Assembly: GCA_031270825.1 (NCBI GenBank)
Contig: JAISXH010000041.1
Location: forward strand, 68,514-132,513
Direction: 5' to 3'
DNA: 64,000 bases
From: Bifidobacteriaceae bacterium
GTDB lineage: Bacteria > Actinomycetota > Actinomycetes > Actinomycetales > WQXJ01
In this document: positions 17,017-26,666 of the stretch, one piece after another
Numbering within the stretch: position 1 is the stretch's first letter
Layout of the letters: each line of letters opens with the position of its first letter
The notes under the pieces: model-generated
What the model saw: only the letters and a program-made list of their open reading frames with translations
Databases searched by the model: none
What the model was told of the DNA's origin: nothing
Position numbers and translations under genes: made by a program

Positions 17017-18699
17017 ATGAGCCTACAGTCAGTTGTCAGGTCGCCGAATGTACTTGAAGGGTCGATGGTCGACCCGGATCTGGCGGTCTGCCTGGCGGCG
17101 TTGGGCAGGTTCGCGCTCAAAGACCGTGCGGGTTTGCCGGCGGAGCGCTTGCTGGGTTGTCTGGACGCTTTGGCGCGGGCGGGCAACCAGGTCGAGTCGT
17201 TGACTGCGGCGGTCGCCGAAGAAGCCAGACGCCGCGGGTCGGCCACGAAAGCCACAGGCGTGGACGTGGAGTCGCATTTGCGGGCCGCCCAGAACCTGCC
17301 CGCCGGCCAAGCCCGCCGGCTGGTCGAGCAAGGCAAAGCGTTGAAACCGTTCGAGGTGATGGGCCGGGCCGCCCAACTGGGGGAGGTCGCGCCCGCCCAG
17401 GCGGCGGCGTGCGCCAAAGAGCTGGGGGGGTTCCCGGCCGACGTGTTGGGCGACCAGGCGTTGCGGGCCGCCGAGGCCCAGCTAGTCGACCAGGCGGGCC
17501 GTCTGGGCGCCAGGGCATTGGGCGCCAAAGCCCGCGAGCTGGTCGACCAAGCCCGCCTGAAAGCCGGTGTGGGGACAGGGCGGGCGGACCGATTGGACCG
17601 GGAACGCGAACAGGCCCACCGGGAGCGTTTCTTGTCGTTCCGCCCGGACGGCCAGGCGATGGCGATCTCGGGACGCTGCCCGATCGAGGTGGGCGCCAAG
17701 ATCAGCAAACGCCTGGCTGCGGCCGCGATGGCGGCCAGCCGCGAACGGACCGACCCGGATAACGGCGGCGGCCCGCTTAAAGACCAGGAGGGCCGGGTCT
17801 GGCAACCGGCCCAAACCGGCGGCGGCGAGCCGTTCGCCGCCTCGATGATGGACGCCCTAGAAGCGATGGCGGACGCCTACCCACCCGGCGGCGCGCCGCT
17901 GCAAGCCGGCCGGCCCGCCCGGATCGTGGTCACCATCACCAAAGACCAACTCGACGCCCTCACCCGCCCGGCCACACAGGCCGGGAACACCACGACAACC
18001 GGCGACACCACAAGAACCGGTGACGGCAGGACAAGCCGCGCCGACCGGAGGACAGGCCGCGCCGCCCGAGAATCCCACGCGGACACCCTCGAGCCCGACA
18101 CAGTGCAAGCGCCCGGCGGCGGGGAAGGCCTCGGAGGCGGGGATGCGTTCGGAGGCGGGGATGCGTTCGGAGGCGGGGTTCTGGGTCAGACCGGCGAGGA
18201 ACTGGCCCCGGAAGCGGTCAAACTGGCGGCCTGCGGCGCCGAATGGGTGGCCGTCCTGGTCGGCTCGTTCGGCCAGCCGCTGGACGTGGGCAGGACCACA
18301 CGGACGGTCCCCCCGGCGATCCGCACCGCTTTGGAGGAACGCGACCGGGGTTGTTGTTTCCCGAGCTGCGGGATCGGCCCGGACGGATGCGAAGCCCACC
18401 ACACCGACAAATGGGCGCTTGGCTGCCCCACCAGCCTCGACAAACTGGTCTTGGCCTGCCACCAACACCACCGCATCTTAGAACCCGCCATGAAACTGGC
18501 CGACGGAACACCCTGGAAACCCGGTATGGACGACCCGTCGAGATGGCGAGCCGAAATCGACCCCGTCCACAAACACCCCGTCGTGATCCCACCAGCCAGA
18601 GTCGACCCGGAACGAAAACCCAGACTCAACGACCGCATCAGACTCAAACTCGAAACCGCCCACCCCGCACCCGGAAAAGACGGGGTCCGGCGGCTCTGA
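17017..18699 (+). CDS. DUF222 / HNH endonuclease domain protein (13E12 repeat family)
   Basis: The 560-residue protein has a DUF222 helical domain (about 20-320) and a C-terminal HNH domain: CCFPSCGIGPDGCEAHHTDKW..CHQHHRILE, with the zinc-binding Cys pair and the catalytic HH. The family is multicopy in many actinobacteria (13E12 elements) and behaves like mobile or selfish DNA, although no mechanism is firmly established. Between the domains is an acquired low-complexity stretch including GGGDAFGGGDAFGGG (18-nt repeats near 18135-18180). It is flanked by repeats on both sides: the tandem duplication upstream and REP-like copies downstream. Confidence 0.85.
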   Translation: MSLQSVVRSPNVLEGSMVDPDLAVCLAALGRFALKDRAGLPAERLLGCLDALARAGNQVESLTAAVAEEARRRGSATKATGVDVESHLRAAQNLPAGQARRLVEQGKALKPFEVMGRAAQLGEVAPAQAAACAKELGGFPADVLGDQALRAAEAQLVDQAGRLGARALGAKARELVDQARLKAGVGTGRADRLDREREQAHRERFLSFRPDGQAMAISGRCPIEVGAKISKRLAAAAMAASRERTDPDNGGGPLKDQEGRVWQPAQTGGGEPFAASMMDALEAMADAYPPGGAPLQAGRPARIVVTITKDQLDALTRPATQAGNTTTTGDTTRTGDGRTSRADRRTGRAARESHADTLEPDTVQAPGGGEGLGGGDAFGGGDAFGGGVLGQTGEELAPEAVKLAACGAEWVAVLVGSFGQPLDVGRTTRTVPPAIRTALEERDRGCCFPSCGIGPDGCEAHHTDKWALGCPTSLDKLVLACHQHHRILEPAMKLADGTPWKPGMDDPSRWRAEIDPVHKHPVVIPPARVDPERKPRLNDRIRLKLETAHPAPGKDGVRRL

Positions 18700-18719
18700 A
18701 CCGCCCGGGGCTGGGGTAC

Positions 18720-18970
18720 GGCATCGGCGAATGTGATGTCACCACGCATGGGGACGGTGATCGTGTTGACTGGCCCCATCGCTCCCGCACCGAGGCTGTT
18801 GGCACGCATGGGGACGGTGATCGTGTTGACTGGCCCCAGCACCGCCCGCACGGGGGCCGGGGAGCCTTCGTCATAGGAGGCGGAATTGTTCCCTGCTCAG
18901 CACCGCCCGCACGGGGGCCGGGGGGCACGGGGGCACGGGGGCACGGCATCGGCGAATGTGATGTCGGAGC
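18720..18970. repeat. Decayed 60-nt tandem repeats containing two REP-like copies
   Basis: Sequence recurs at a 60-nt period. CACGCATGGGGACGGTGATC and its continuation to GGCCCC occur at 18743-18777 and 18803-18837. CACCGCCCGCACGGGGG occurs at about 18840 and 18900. GGCATCGGCGAATGTGATGT occurs at both outer edges (18720 and 18945). The first element matches the cluster at 34263-34573. No gene is seen in 18700-19020. Confidence 0.75.
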
Positions 18971-18977
18971 GCCCCGG

Positions 18978-19014
18978 TAGGGTGGTGACCGAAATCCGAA
19001 AGTCGACAGGAAGG
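18978..19014 (+). promoter_or_regulatory. Candidate promoter -10 and ribosome site for the yeh-like module
   Basis: TAGGGT (18978-18983) fits the TANNNT -10 consensus. AGGAAGG (19008-19014) is a strong ribosome site 6 nt before the GTG at 19021. Together they indicate the module is transcribed from the edge of the repeat block. No clear -35 is visible. Confidence 0.4.
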
Positions 19015-19020
19015 CCCCCC

Positions 19021-22000
19021 GTGTTCGGCAAAGCCAAAGGTGAACCGCGACCCGGCAAGCTGCCCAAGATTCTGCGGAATTGGGTCAACCGCGTTGCCAA
19101 GAAGGACCCGGCGCTGGCGGAGAAGCTGGCCGATCATTTGACCTCTGGCCGATCACCAGGGTGGCCGCCGCCACCGATGAGCCCTGCGGAGTCCGGGCTG
19201 CTGTTTGAAACCTGTTACGCACGGCGGGGAGCCCTAATGACCGAACTCGAGAATGATCCGGACGCGCTGACGCCCGGGCAGTGGGTGGCGGTGTTCCAGC
19301 TGCTGACGACGGTGCGCCCGGCCCAAGAGCTGGTGGCAACCGCCCCTGGCTGGGTGCCCTCCTGGCTCCTGGCCATCAACGCGCTGACCACCGGTTACGA
19401 GCTCGGGCGAACCTGGGAGCCAGCTTTCGCTGACAAGCTGTTGACCGCAGTGGAGATGCCGCCGGACCGTAAGCCGATCGTCATCGCCTACGCGTTGATG
19501 CGCGGCGTCACGGCCACCTCTTGGCGGGTCACTCCGTCCGCCTGGACCGATCCTGATGGGGCTGGGCCCAGCCTGTCTCGGTACTTGGCCGACAACGCCG
19601 CTGCCGCCTCGACCGCCCTGACCCAGTTGGACCCCGAGAACAGGACCACGGCCACTCGCCTGCTGCGCCACCACCCTGAGACATGCCGGCGCCTGGCCGT
19701 GCTGTTCATCGCCTGGGCGGTTGACGGCCCCAAGGCCTTGCGTCAGGCCGCAGCCTTGGTGATCAGCGATTTCCCTCCCGAACTGCGTCGTCAGGCGATC
19801 GCCAGCGCCTTGAAAGCCGACCGGGCGACCAGCCACGAGCAGATCATCGACTTGGCGGTGACCTTGGGCGATGACGGGCGGGACGTCCTGCGTCAAGCCC
19901 TCGGCGACGCTCCGCCCAAGCTGGCGGCCCAGCTGACCGACGCGCTGGAGCGCGGCGCCGCGCTCAGTCAGATAGGCAGCCCCGAACTTGCCATCCCGCC
20001 CGCGCCGCCGCTCGGCGCCACCGGCCTTGAGGAGCCAGATGTCCTCGCCAAACGGTTGCGCGCCGGAGTCGATGCTTTGGCCGAGCGCCGGCGGGCCAAG
20101 GTCGCTGCCGGGGCCAGTGAGTGGTACGTCAAATCGGTCAAGCACGAACTGCGCCGCTGGAGCCAGATCGACTTTGGCGAAGTGGCCGCCTGGCTGGCCG
20201 GGCGGCCGGGGGTGGCGCGGCCGGATGACGTCGAGATCATCCCGGTCGAGATCACGGCCAAACTATCCGACCTGCCGCTAGTCGTCAGGGTCAAAGCGTC
20301 CACCGTGGGCTGGTCGGGCGAAACCGGGCTGTACGATTCCCGCTTCCGAGACGTTGTCGGGACGGGCCCAGATCTGCGCAACGTGGCCCAGGCGGCCGAG
20401 CTGGCGGGCGTGGCCCGCCCAGTTACGCAGGTGGCTGATCTGGTGCTCGGCTGGGCAGGCCTGCGCGGCTGGGACCTGGATGCCGTGTGGCCGTTCTTCG
20501 CCGAGCATCCGGAGGTCCTTGAGCCAATTCTGGAATCGTCCCAGACCGGTCACCCCAGCGGCAAACTCAAGCCCGCGTTTCAGGTACTGGCCGCTTTCCC
20601 CGTCCTGCCTGAGGGACTTGTGGCCCGGCTGGCTCAGCTGGCCACTGGGGCGGGCAAGACCTACCGCCGCGAGGCCCAAGACTTGCTGGCCAAACAGCCG
20701 GGCTGTCTGGCTGTGGCCGAACGGGGGCTGGGGTCCGGCAACGGCCAAATCAGAGCCACCAGCGCGCAATGGATCGGGCGCCTGGGCCGCCCGGAGGCAG
20801 TGGGGCCCCTGGCCCAGGCGCTGGCAAGAGAGCGCTCCGAGACAGTGCAGGCGGCCCTCTTGGCCGCCTTGAAGGCACTCGGCCAGGACATCTCCGGATA
20901 CCTCAGTCCGGCGGCGCTGGCCCAGGCGGCCAACAAGGGCCTGGCCAAGAAGCTGCCGGCGGGCATGGAGTGGTTCCCCCTGGCGGCGTTGCCGGAATGC
21001 CGTTGGGCGAACGGCGATCCAGTCGACCCGAGCATCATCCGGTGGTGGGCGGTGCTGGCGGTCAAGCTCAAGGATCCGGCCGGCGCCGGTTTGATCCCGT
21101 TGTACCTGGAGCTGCTCGATCAAGCCAGCGCCGAGAGGCTGGGCCAATTCGCGCTCGACGCCTGGATTGCCCAGGACACACAGCATCCCAGCGACGCCGA
21201 ATGCCGCCTGGCGGCAGCGGCCGAGGTCGACTTCTACTACGACTACTACCAGCGCATGGCCAAGGATTGGCCCGACATCCCGGACTACGCGCTCACGGGA
21301 CAGTTGACGAAGGACGAGGTCTTCGAGCGGCTGCGCCGGGAGAAAGGCCAAACATACATTGGATCGGCGATCGGTCAAAAGGGCCTGCTGGCGCTGGCGG
21401 CCGGCGCTCCCGGCCACTACTTCTTGGCTGCCGCCCAGCGCTACGCCAAAGACCACTACGGGCGTCGAGCCCAGATTGAAGCGCTGGTCATTGCCGCATC
21501 GGCGAATCCGGATCCGGCCACCATCCAGTTTGTCCTGGCCGCCGCCCGGAGCTTCAAACAGGTCACCGTCCGCGCCAAGGCTGCCGAACTGGCGGACCTG
21601 ATCGCCGCCCGCCACGGCTGGACGCGAGACGAGTTGGCGGACCGCACGGTCCAGACCGCCGGCTTCGAAGACAGCGGCGAGCTGGTCCTTGACTTCGGCC
21701 CGCGTGCCTTCACGGGACGGATAGCCCGCTCCAGCAAGACCGGCGCCTTCACCATCCAGTTATTCAATCCCGATGGCAAACCGATCAAAGCCCTGCCGAA
21801 ACCCTCCCAGGCCGACAACCCCGACTTGGCCAAGGAGGCCCGGGCGCTCTTCACCACCGCCAAGAAGGAACTGACCCAGGTGGCGAAGCTCCAGACCAGC
21901 CGCCTGTTCGAGGCGATGTGCGTCGAACGCGACTGGGCCGCCCCGGTCTGGCAGGACTTCCTGGCCGGCCACCCCATCATGCGCCCGCTCATCGCCACCT

Positions 22001-22599
22001 TGGTCTGGAAGGCGCAGACCCCGGACGGCGGCCACAGTTTGTTCCGCCCGACCGAGGACGGCGAACTCTTGGACGCGCACGATGACGAGCACACGCTCCC
22101 AGCCGATGCCCAGATCCGTTTGGCCCACTTGGCAACCGTCAGCGCCGAAGAGGCCGAGCAGTGGCGCGCGCACCTGGCCGACTACAAGGTCAACCCGCTG
22201 TTCAGACAATTCGACGCGGCGACGCCGACCTTTGGACCGGAAGCTGTCGATATCAAGGACCATCTGGGCTGGCTCTCGGATTCTTTGAAGCTCCGCAGCC
22301 GGGCGGCTTCCCGCGGCTACTCGGTTGGCCAGGCCGAAGACGGCGGCTGGGTTTCTTCCTTCACCAAGGAGCTTCCGGCCAGCGGCCTCCAGATCGCAAT
22401 CAACTGCACCGGCATGCCCGTCGAGGCCGAGCTGATCGCGGTGGCGGTGACCACTTTGAAGTTCTGGGATCAGGCCGGACGCGCGCTGCCCCTCAGCCAG
22501 GTGCCGCCCATCCTGCTGGCCGAGTCCTACGCGGATTACGTCCACCTTGCCGAAGCCGGCGTGTTCGACCCGGAATGGGAGAAGAAGAGTGAGTACTGA
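19021..22599 (+). CDS. DUF4132 protein (YehI/MolR-like)
   Basis: The protein has 1192 residues from the GTG preceded by AGGAAGG; the frame is open further left but lies in repeat DNA. The C-terminal part (about residues 900-1090: KLQTSRLFEAMCVERDWAAPVWQDFLAGHPIMRPL..DDEHTLPADAQIRLAHL) is the DUF4132 domain. The preceding 700 residues look like helical HEAT-like repeats (LAKQPGCLAVAERGLGSG.., RPEAVGPLAQALARE). The length matches E. coli YehI. There is no signal peptide, so it acts in the cytoplasm. It overlaps the MoxR ATPase gene by 11 nt and is the first gene of the module. The function is unknown; a large scaffold or target-recognition role is an inference. Confidence 0.8.
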   Translation: MFGKAKGEPRPGKLPKILRNWVNRVAKKDPALAEKLADHLTSGRSPGWPPPPMSPAESGLLFETCYARRGALMTELENDPDALTPGQWVAVFQLLTTVRPAQELVATAPGWVPSWLLAINALTTGYELGRTWEPAFADKLLTAVEMPPDRKPIVIAYALMRGVTATSWRVTPSAWTDPDGAGPSLSRYLADNAAAASTALTQLDPENRTTATRLLRHHPETCRRLAVLFIAWAVDGPKALRQAAALVISDFPPELRRQAIASALKADRATSHEQIIDLAVTLGDDGRDVLRQALGDAPPKLAAQLTDALERGAALSQIGSPELAIPPAPPLGATGLEEPDVLAKRLRAGVDALAERRRAKVAAGASEWYVKSVKHELRRWSQIDFGEVAAWLAGRPGVARPDDVEIIPVEITAKLSDLPLVVRVKASTVGWSGETGLYDSRFRDVVGTGPDLRNVAQAAELAGVARPVTQVADLVLGWAGLRGWDLDAVWPFFAEHPEVLEPILESSQTGHPSGKLKPAFQVLAAFPVLPEGLVARLAQLATGAGKTYRREAQDLLAKQPGCLAVAERGLGSGNGQIRATSAQWIGRLGRPEAVGPLAQALARERSETVQAALLAALKALGQDISGYLSPAALAQAANKGLAKKLPAGMEWFPLAALPECRWANGDPVDPSIIRWWAVLAVKLKDPAGAGLIPLYLELLDQASAERLGQFALDAWIAQDTQHPSDAECRLAAAAEVDFYYDYYQRMAKDWPDIPDYALTGQLTKDEVFERLRREKGQTYIGSAIGQKGLLALAAGAPGHYFLAAAQRYAKDHYGRRAQIEALVIAASANPDPATIQFVLAAARSFKQVTVRAKAAELADLIAARHGWTRDELADRTVQTAGFEDSGELVLDFGPRAFTGRIARSSKTGAFTIQLFNPDGKPIKALPKPSQADNPDLAKEARALFTTAKKELTQVAKLQTSRLFEAMCVERDWAAPVWQDFLAGHPIMRPLIATLVWKAQTPDGGHSLFRPTEDGELLDAHDDEHTLPADAQIRLAHLATVSAEEAEQWRAHLADYKVNPLFRQFDAATPTFGPEAVDIKDHLGWLSDSLKLRSRAASRGYSVGQAEDGGWVSSFTKELPASGLQIAINCTGMPVEAELIAVAVTTLKFWDQAGRALPLSQVPPILLAESYADYVHLAEAGVFDPEWEKKSEY

Positions 22600-23683
22600 G
22601 GCGGTTCGCCAACCGGCGGAGTTGAAATTCGCCGACGAGTTGGCCCGGCTGGCCCAAGACGACCAGGAGCAAGGCGGCGCCAAACCGCCGGGCTGGAAAC
22701 TGACGGCGCGAGCGGTCCGGTCCTTCGTCATCGGCGACGAACCGCTGGGCGTGGAGCGCAAGTTCTACGGCGACGATCCGCTGGTCGACCGCGCCATCGT
22801 CACCCTGATGGGCCGCCAGGGATTGATGCTGGTGGGAGAGCCGGGAACGGCCAAGTCTATGCTGTCCGAACTGCTGGCGGCGGCGATCAGCGGTAACTCC
22901 AACCTGACCATTCAGGGCACTGCGGCCACCACCGAGGATCACGTCCGCTACTCGTGGAACTACGCCCTGCTGCTGGCCGAGGGGCCCACCGAACGGTCCA
23001 TCGTGCCCTCGCCCATCTACCAGGCGATGGTGTCCGGCCGGATCGCCCGTTTCGAGGAGATCACCCGCGCCGCGCCCGAGATCCAGGACACCATGGTCTC
23101 GCTGCTCTCAGAGAAGCACCTGATGGTGCCAGAATTCGGGGCGGATGCCAGGATCGCGGCCCGGTCTGGCTTCAACGTCATAGCGACCGCGAACTTGCGG
23201 GATCGCGGCGTCAACGAGATGTCGGCCGCCCTCAAGCGGCGCTTCAACTTCGAGACCGTCCACCCGCTGGCGGACCCGCAGTTCGAGGTCGAGCTGGTGG
23301 CCCGCCAATTGGAGGCCGAGCTCGGCCCCGATCTCCGCTCGGTCAAGTTCGACCGGGAAGTGCTGGACCTGCTCGTCACCGTGTTCCGGGACCTGCGCAC
23401 CGGCACAACCAAGGAGGGCACGGTCATCAAACGCCCGGAAGCGGTGATGTCCACGGCTGAGGCGGTCGGGGTCGCCGTCTCGGCCGCGCTGGAGGCCCGC
23501 TACCTGGGCGACGCGGTGGTCACCCCGGGCCGGATCGCCGACCGAATGCTCGGTGTGGCGCTGAAAGACAACCAGGAGGACGCCGCCCGCCTGCGCTTCT
23601 ACGCCGACACCGTGATCCGCGAGCGCGCTCGTCACGACCGCCGCTGGAAGGCCTTCCTGACCGCCACGCGGACCTGGCGCTAA
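22589..23683 (+). CDS. MoxR-type AAA+ ATPase (YehL-like)
   Basis: The protein has 364 residues from the GTG at 22589, inside the end of the DUF4132 gene and preceded by GGGAGAAGAA. Walker A is GEPGTAKS (83-90). The Walker B region reads RIARFEEI (151-158), with Glu replacing the usual Asp. Sensor 1 is ATAN (199-202) and an arginine-finger candidate lies in ALKRRFNFE (214-222). MoxR ATPases remodel partner proteins, typically together with a VWA-domain protein, and one is encoded two genes downstream. The length is close to E. coli YehL. Confidence 0.9.
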   Translation: MSTEAVRQPAELKFADELARLAQDDQEQGGAKPPGWKLTARAVRSFVIGDEPLGVERKFYGDDPLVDRAIVTLMGRQGLMLVGEPGTAKSMLSELLAAAISGNSNLTIQGTAATTEDHVRYSWNYALLLAEGPTERSIVPSPIYQAMVSGRIARFEEITRAAPEIQDTMVSLLSEKHLMVPEFGADARIAARSGFNVIATANLRDRGVNEMSAALKRRFNFETVHPLADPQFEVELVARQLEAELGPDLRSVKFDREVLDLLVTVFRDLRTGTTKEGTVIKRPEAVMSTAEAVGVAVSAALEARYLGDAVVTPGRIADRMLGVALKDNQEDAARLRFYADTVIRERARHDRRWKAFLTATRTWR

Positions 23684-23705
23684 CCCACATCAAGGGTTCC
23701 AAGTC

Positions 23706-26666
23706 TTGACCAATGCACCGAGTCTGGCTGGGCGCGCCGGGGCGGGCCGCCCTTTCCCTGGGCGATTGGCCCGGGCGTTCGACCTGGTGGATGGCCTGTC
23801 TGAGGTCGGCGTCTGGTTCGCCCCGGTCCGCCACCACAGCCCAGCCTGCGCCCGCGCGGTCGGCGCCGCGATCGACGAGCTGGCGCCGGCGGCGGTTCTG
23901 ATCGAAGGTCCCGCCGAATACGATCACCTGATTCCGGCGCTCCTGGACCAGGGCACGGTTCCGCCGGTCGCCATTCTCAGTCAGCACCCCTCGGCCGAAG
24001 GGACCACCTCCAGCTTGTATCCGCTGGCCGATTTCAGCCCGGAGTGGATGGCGTTGCGCCGGGGGGCGGCGGCGGGCTCGCGCCTGGCCTTCATAGACCG
24101 CGACTGGGACAGGTCCGAATTCGCGTCCGATGCCGCCGTGCGCCTTTCCGGTGAACGTCACTACCACGTCTCGGCCGCGTTGACCGCCTTGGCGGCTCGC
24201 GAGCATTGCCGCGACGCCGATGAGTTATGGGAGCATCTCTTCGAGTTGCGGCCGCCCGGCGGCCCATGGGCCGATCTCTTCCGCGACGCTCTGGCCTGGG
24301 GCGCGCTGCCGCGCCTGGAGCAGCCGGTGGAGGCCCTGATCGCCGAGGGCTCGATCGACCGCGAGGCCGCCATGGCTCGCCACATCGCGGCTTGGCGCCA
24401 GCGCACCGAGGGGGCTCTGGTGGTGGTGACCGGGGCTTTCCACACCATCGCCCTGGTTGAAGTGCTCGCCACCGAGTTAGGCGTGGGCTGGGACCGACCG
24501 GTCCACCTCGACGCGCTGCCTGCCACGCCCCGCGCGGGCGCACCAGCGCGCCGGCCCGGGCCTCCCGAACCGGGCGCGATCCCCGAGGCGCCCACACCGG
24601 GCGCAACGTCCAAGATTGTTTGTCTCGGGCCCGGCGCGGTGCCCGGGCCGCCCGAGCCCAGCCCAACTTCCGACACGGGGCCGCGCGGGCCGGGCGCAAC
24701 ACATCAGGCGGATCCTTCCGGGCCAGGCGCGATGCCCGAGGCGCCTGCGACGGGCGCATCGCTCATGATTGGTCCTTCCGGGCCAGGCGCGATGCCCGAG
24801 GCCGGGTCGCCCAGGCCCGGCCCGGCGCTCGAAGCGGCGGCGGCGGAGGTCGCGGCTATCCAGGAGCGGCTCAGGCAGCGCTCCCCGGCGCCCGCAGAGC
24901 GTCCCTCCTGGTTGATCCGCTACGACCTGACGGCCCTCAATTCGCTCAGCGGCTACGGCGCCGGCATCCGGTCGCCCGGCTACCACCAGCGACTTTGGGA
25001 TAGCCAGGCCCGGGGCGAACAAGACCCGGCGGCGGCCGGGCGCCAGAACGCCATCGACTGCCTGATCGCCGTGGCGCACCAGACCCAAGATTCGAACCAC
25101 CAGATTTCGATCGCAGAAGTCAGCGCGGCCGCAGTGCACTGCGCGCGCCTGGCCGAACTACGCGGGCATCCCTATCCCAGCCGGCTCGACTTACTCGACG
25201 CCGCCTTGGCCTGTTTCGCCAAAGGCGACTTCGACGCGGTCTTGCGAGACGGCATCGGACAGGTGTTCGGCGGCAACAAACTAGGCCAACTGCCGCCCGG
25301 CACAGCGGCGCCGCCGATCGTGGCCGAGGCCCGCGAGCGGGCCCGCGGGCTCAAACTGAACATCGTCGACTCCACGTCCCGGACAGTCGATCTGGACTTG
25401 CGGCGGTCGGCGTCGGCGCGGCGACGCAGCCGCTTCTTCTGGTTGATGTCCTATTTGGACACCGGGTTCGCCACGCGGCTGGTTGGGCCCGACTTCTTGA
25501 CCGGCCGGGCTTTGGGTCGCCTGCGTGAAAGGTGGCGCTACGCCTGGACCCCGCTGGTCGAGGCGTCTCTGATCGGCCTGCTTGAGGAGGGCAGCTCCCT
25601 GGAAGAGGCGGGGCGGCGGCGCCTGGCCCGGAGCTTGGAGGAAAACGAAGCGGCTGCCGGCGGGGGCAGCGCGGCAGCCGTCGCGCAGGCTGTGGCCCAG
25701 GCGGCTTTGATCGGTCTGCATGACGAGGTGTGGCGTTACGGGGCGGTCCTCGAGAGCGTCATAGACGCCGATTCCGACGTGACGTCGGTCCTGAGCGCGG
25801 CCTGGCGGCTGCTTGGTCTGATGCGTGCGCGCGAAGTCCTGGACCTGACCGGGATCGATCGCCTGGCCGACCTGATCACGCGGCTGGCGCCCCAGCTCGT
25901 CTACCTGTTGGGCGGTTTGCACGCGGTAGATGCGAGCGGCGAGGAAGCTGTCGTCCAGGCCCTGATCGGCATGGTCGAACTGACGGGACGCCTAGGCGAT
26001 CCGGGCGTGACCGCCTTGGTCGACCAGGCCCTGGCCGGACTGCGCTCGGACCCGGACGCCTCGGCCGGCCCGCTCGGCGCCGCCGTGGCCTTAGGTGTTG
26101 TCCAAGGGTCGGTCCCGCAGGACCTGTTGGCGACACGTTTCGCCGTTGCCTTCGCTCCCGGGGCCGCTTTGGATTTCGGGCCGCGGTTCTTGAACGGGGT
26201 CCTCCAAGCGGCGCCCGATCTGCTGTTCCACACGGCGGAACTGTTCGATGCCGTCGACGCGGCGGTGCGCCGCCTGGAGCCCGACGATTTCCTAGCGGTT
26301 CTGCCCCAGCTACGCCGGGGCTTCGGACGTTTGCGTCCCTTCGAGACCGCGCGCCTGGCCGAGCGCGTGGCGCGCGACTCGGGACTGCCGGCCGCTTCCC
26401 TGACTCCGGTCTGGACCCGGCTGACCAGCGCCGACCTTGCCTTTGGGCAGGAGGTGGAGGTCGAGCTGCGGGCCTCGCTGTCCCGCGATTGCCTGGCCGG
26501 TTGGCTCGACCAGGCTGCTAGTGGGAACGCAGGTCTGGACCGGGGGCGCGCTCCTGGCAATGAGGGCGGCGTTGATGAATATCCGGGCTTGGGCGAGGAT
26601 GCCGAGCCTCGCGGAAATTGCAAGCCAGGGGAAGACAGCGCGCGCGGCCGAGGGGAAACGCCATGA
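23706..26666 (+). CDS. DUF5682 family protein (YehM-like)
   Basis: The protein has 986 residues from a TTG start 22 nt after the ATPase gene (AAGGG 9 nt upstream). The N-terminal part carries VRHHSPACA, LIEGPAEYDHL and later VVVTGAFHT, motifs that recall the TraB/ChaN/erythromycin-esterase-like fold with conserved His and Glu; a hydrolase activity is therefore conceivable but unproven. Residues about 275-375 are a Pro/Gly repeat insertion (units like SGPGAMPEA, two identical copies near 24720 and 24780). The helical second half (about 400-940) matches no fold I recognise. ATGA overlap with the VWA gene. Confidence 0.75.
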   Translation: MTNAPSLAGRAGAGRPFPGRLARAFDLVDGLSEVGVWFAPVRHHSPACARAVGAAIDELAPAAVLIEGPAEYDHLIPALLDQGTVPPVAILSQHPSAEGTTSSLYPLADFSPEWMALRRGAAAGSRLAFIDRDWDRSEFASDAAVRLSGERHYHVSAALTALAAREHCRDADELWEHLFELRPPGGPWADLFRDALAWGALPRLEQPVEALIAEGSIDREAAMARHIAAWRQRTEGALVVVTGAFHTIALVEVLATELGVGWDRPVHLDALPATPRAGAPARRPGPPEPGAIPEAPTPGATSKIVCLGPGAVPGPPEPSPTSDTGPRGPGATHQADPSGPGAMPEAPATGASLMIGPSGPGAMPEAGSPRPGPALEAAAAEVAAIQERLRQRSPAPAERPSWLIRYDLTALNSLSGYGAGIRSPGYHQRLWDSQARGEQDPAAAGRQNAIDCLIAVAHQTQDSNHQISIAEVSAAAVHCARLAELRGHPYPSRLDLLDAALACFAKGDFDAVLRDGIGQVFGGNKLGQLPPGTAAPPIVAEARERARGLKLNIVDSTSRTVDLDLRRSASARRRSRFFWLMSYLDTGFATRLVGPDFLTGRALGRLRERWRYAWTPLVEASLIGLLEEGSSLEEAGRRRLARSLEENEAAAGGGSAAAVAQAVAQAALIGLHDEVWRYGAVLESVIDADSDVTSVLSAAWRLLGLMRAREVLDLTGIDRLADLITRLAPQLVYLLGGLHAVDASGEEAVVQALIGMVELTGRLGDPGVTALVDQALAGLRSDPDASAGPLGAAVALGVVQGSVPQDLLATRFAVAFAPGAALDFGPRFLNGVLQAAPDLLFHTAELFDAVDAAVRRLEPDDFLAVLPQLRRGFGRLRPFETARLAERVARDSGLPAASLTPVWTRLTSADLAFGQEVEVELRASLSRDCLAGWLDQAASGNAGLDRGRAPGNEGGVDEYPGLGEDAEPRGNCKPGEDSARGRGETP

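Noticed and set aside
18186-18851. Minus-strand ORF with GPVNTITVP repeats
   Set aside because: The peptide repeat is only the translation of the REP-like DNA copies, and the rest lies antisense to the HNH gene.
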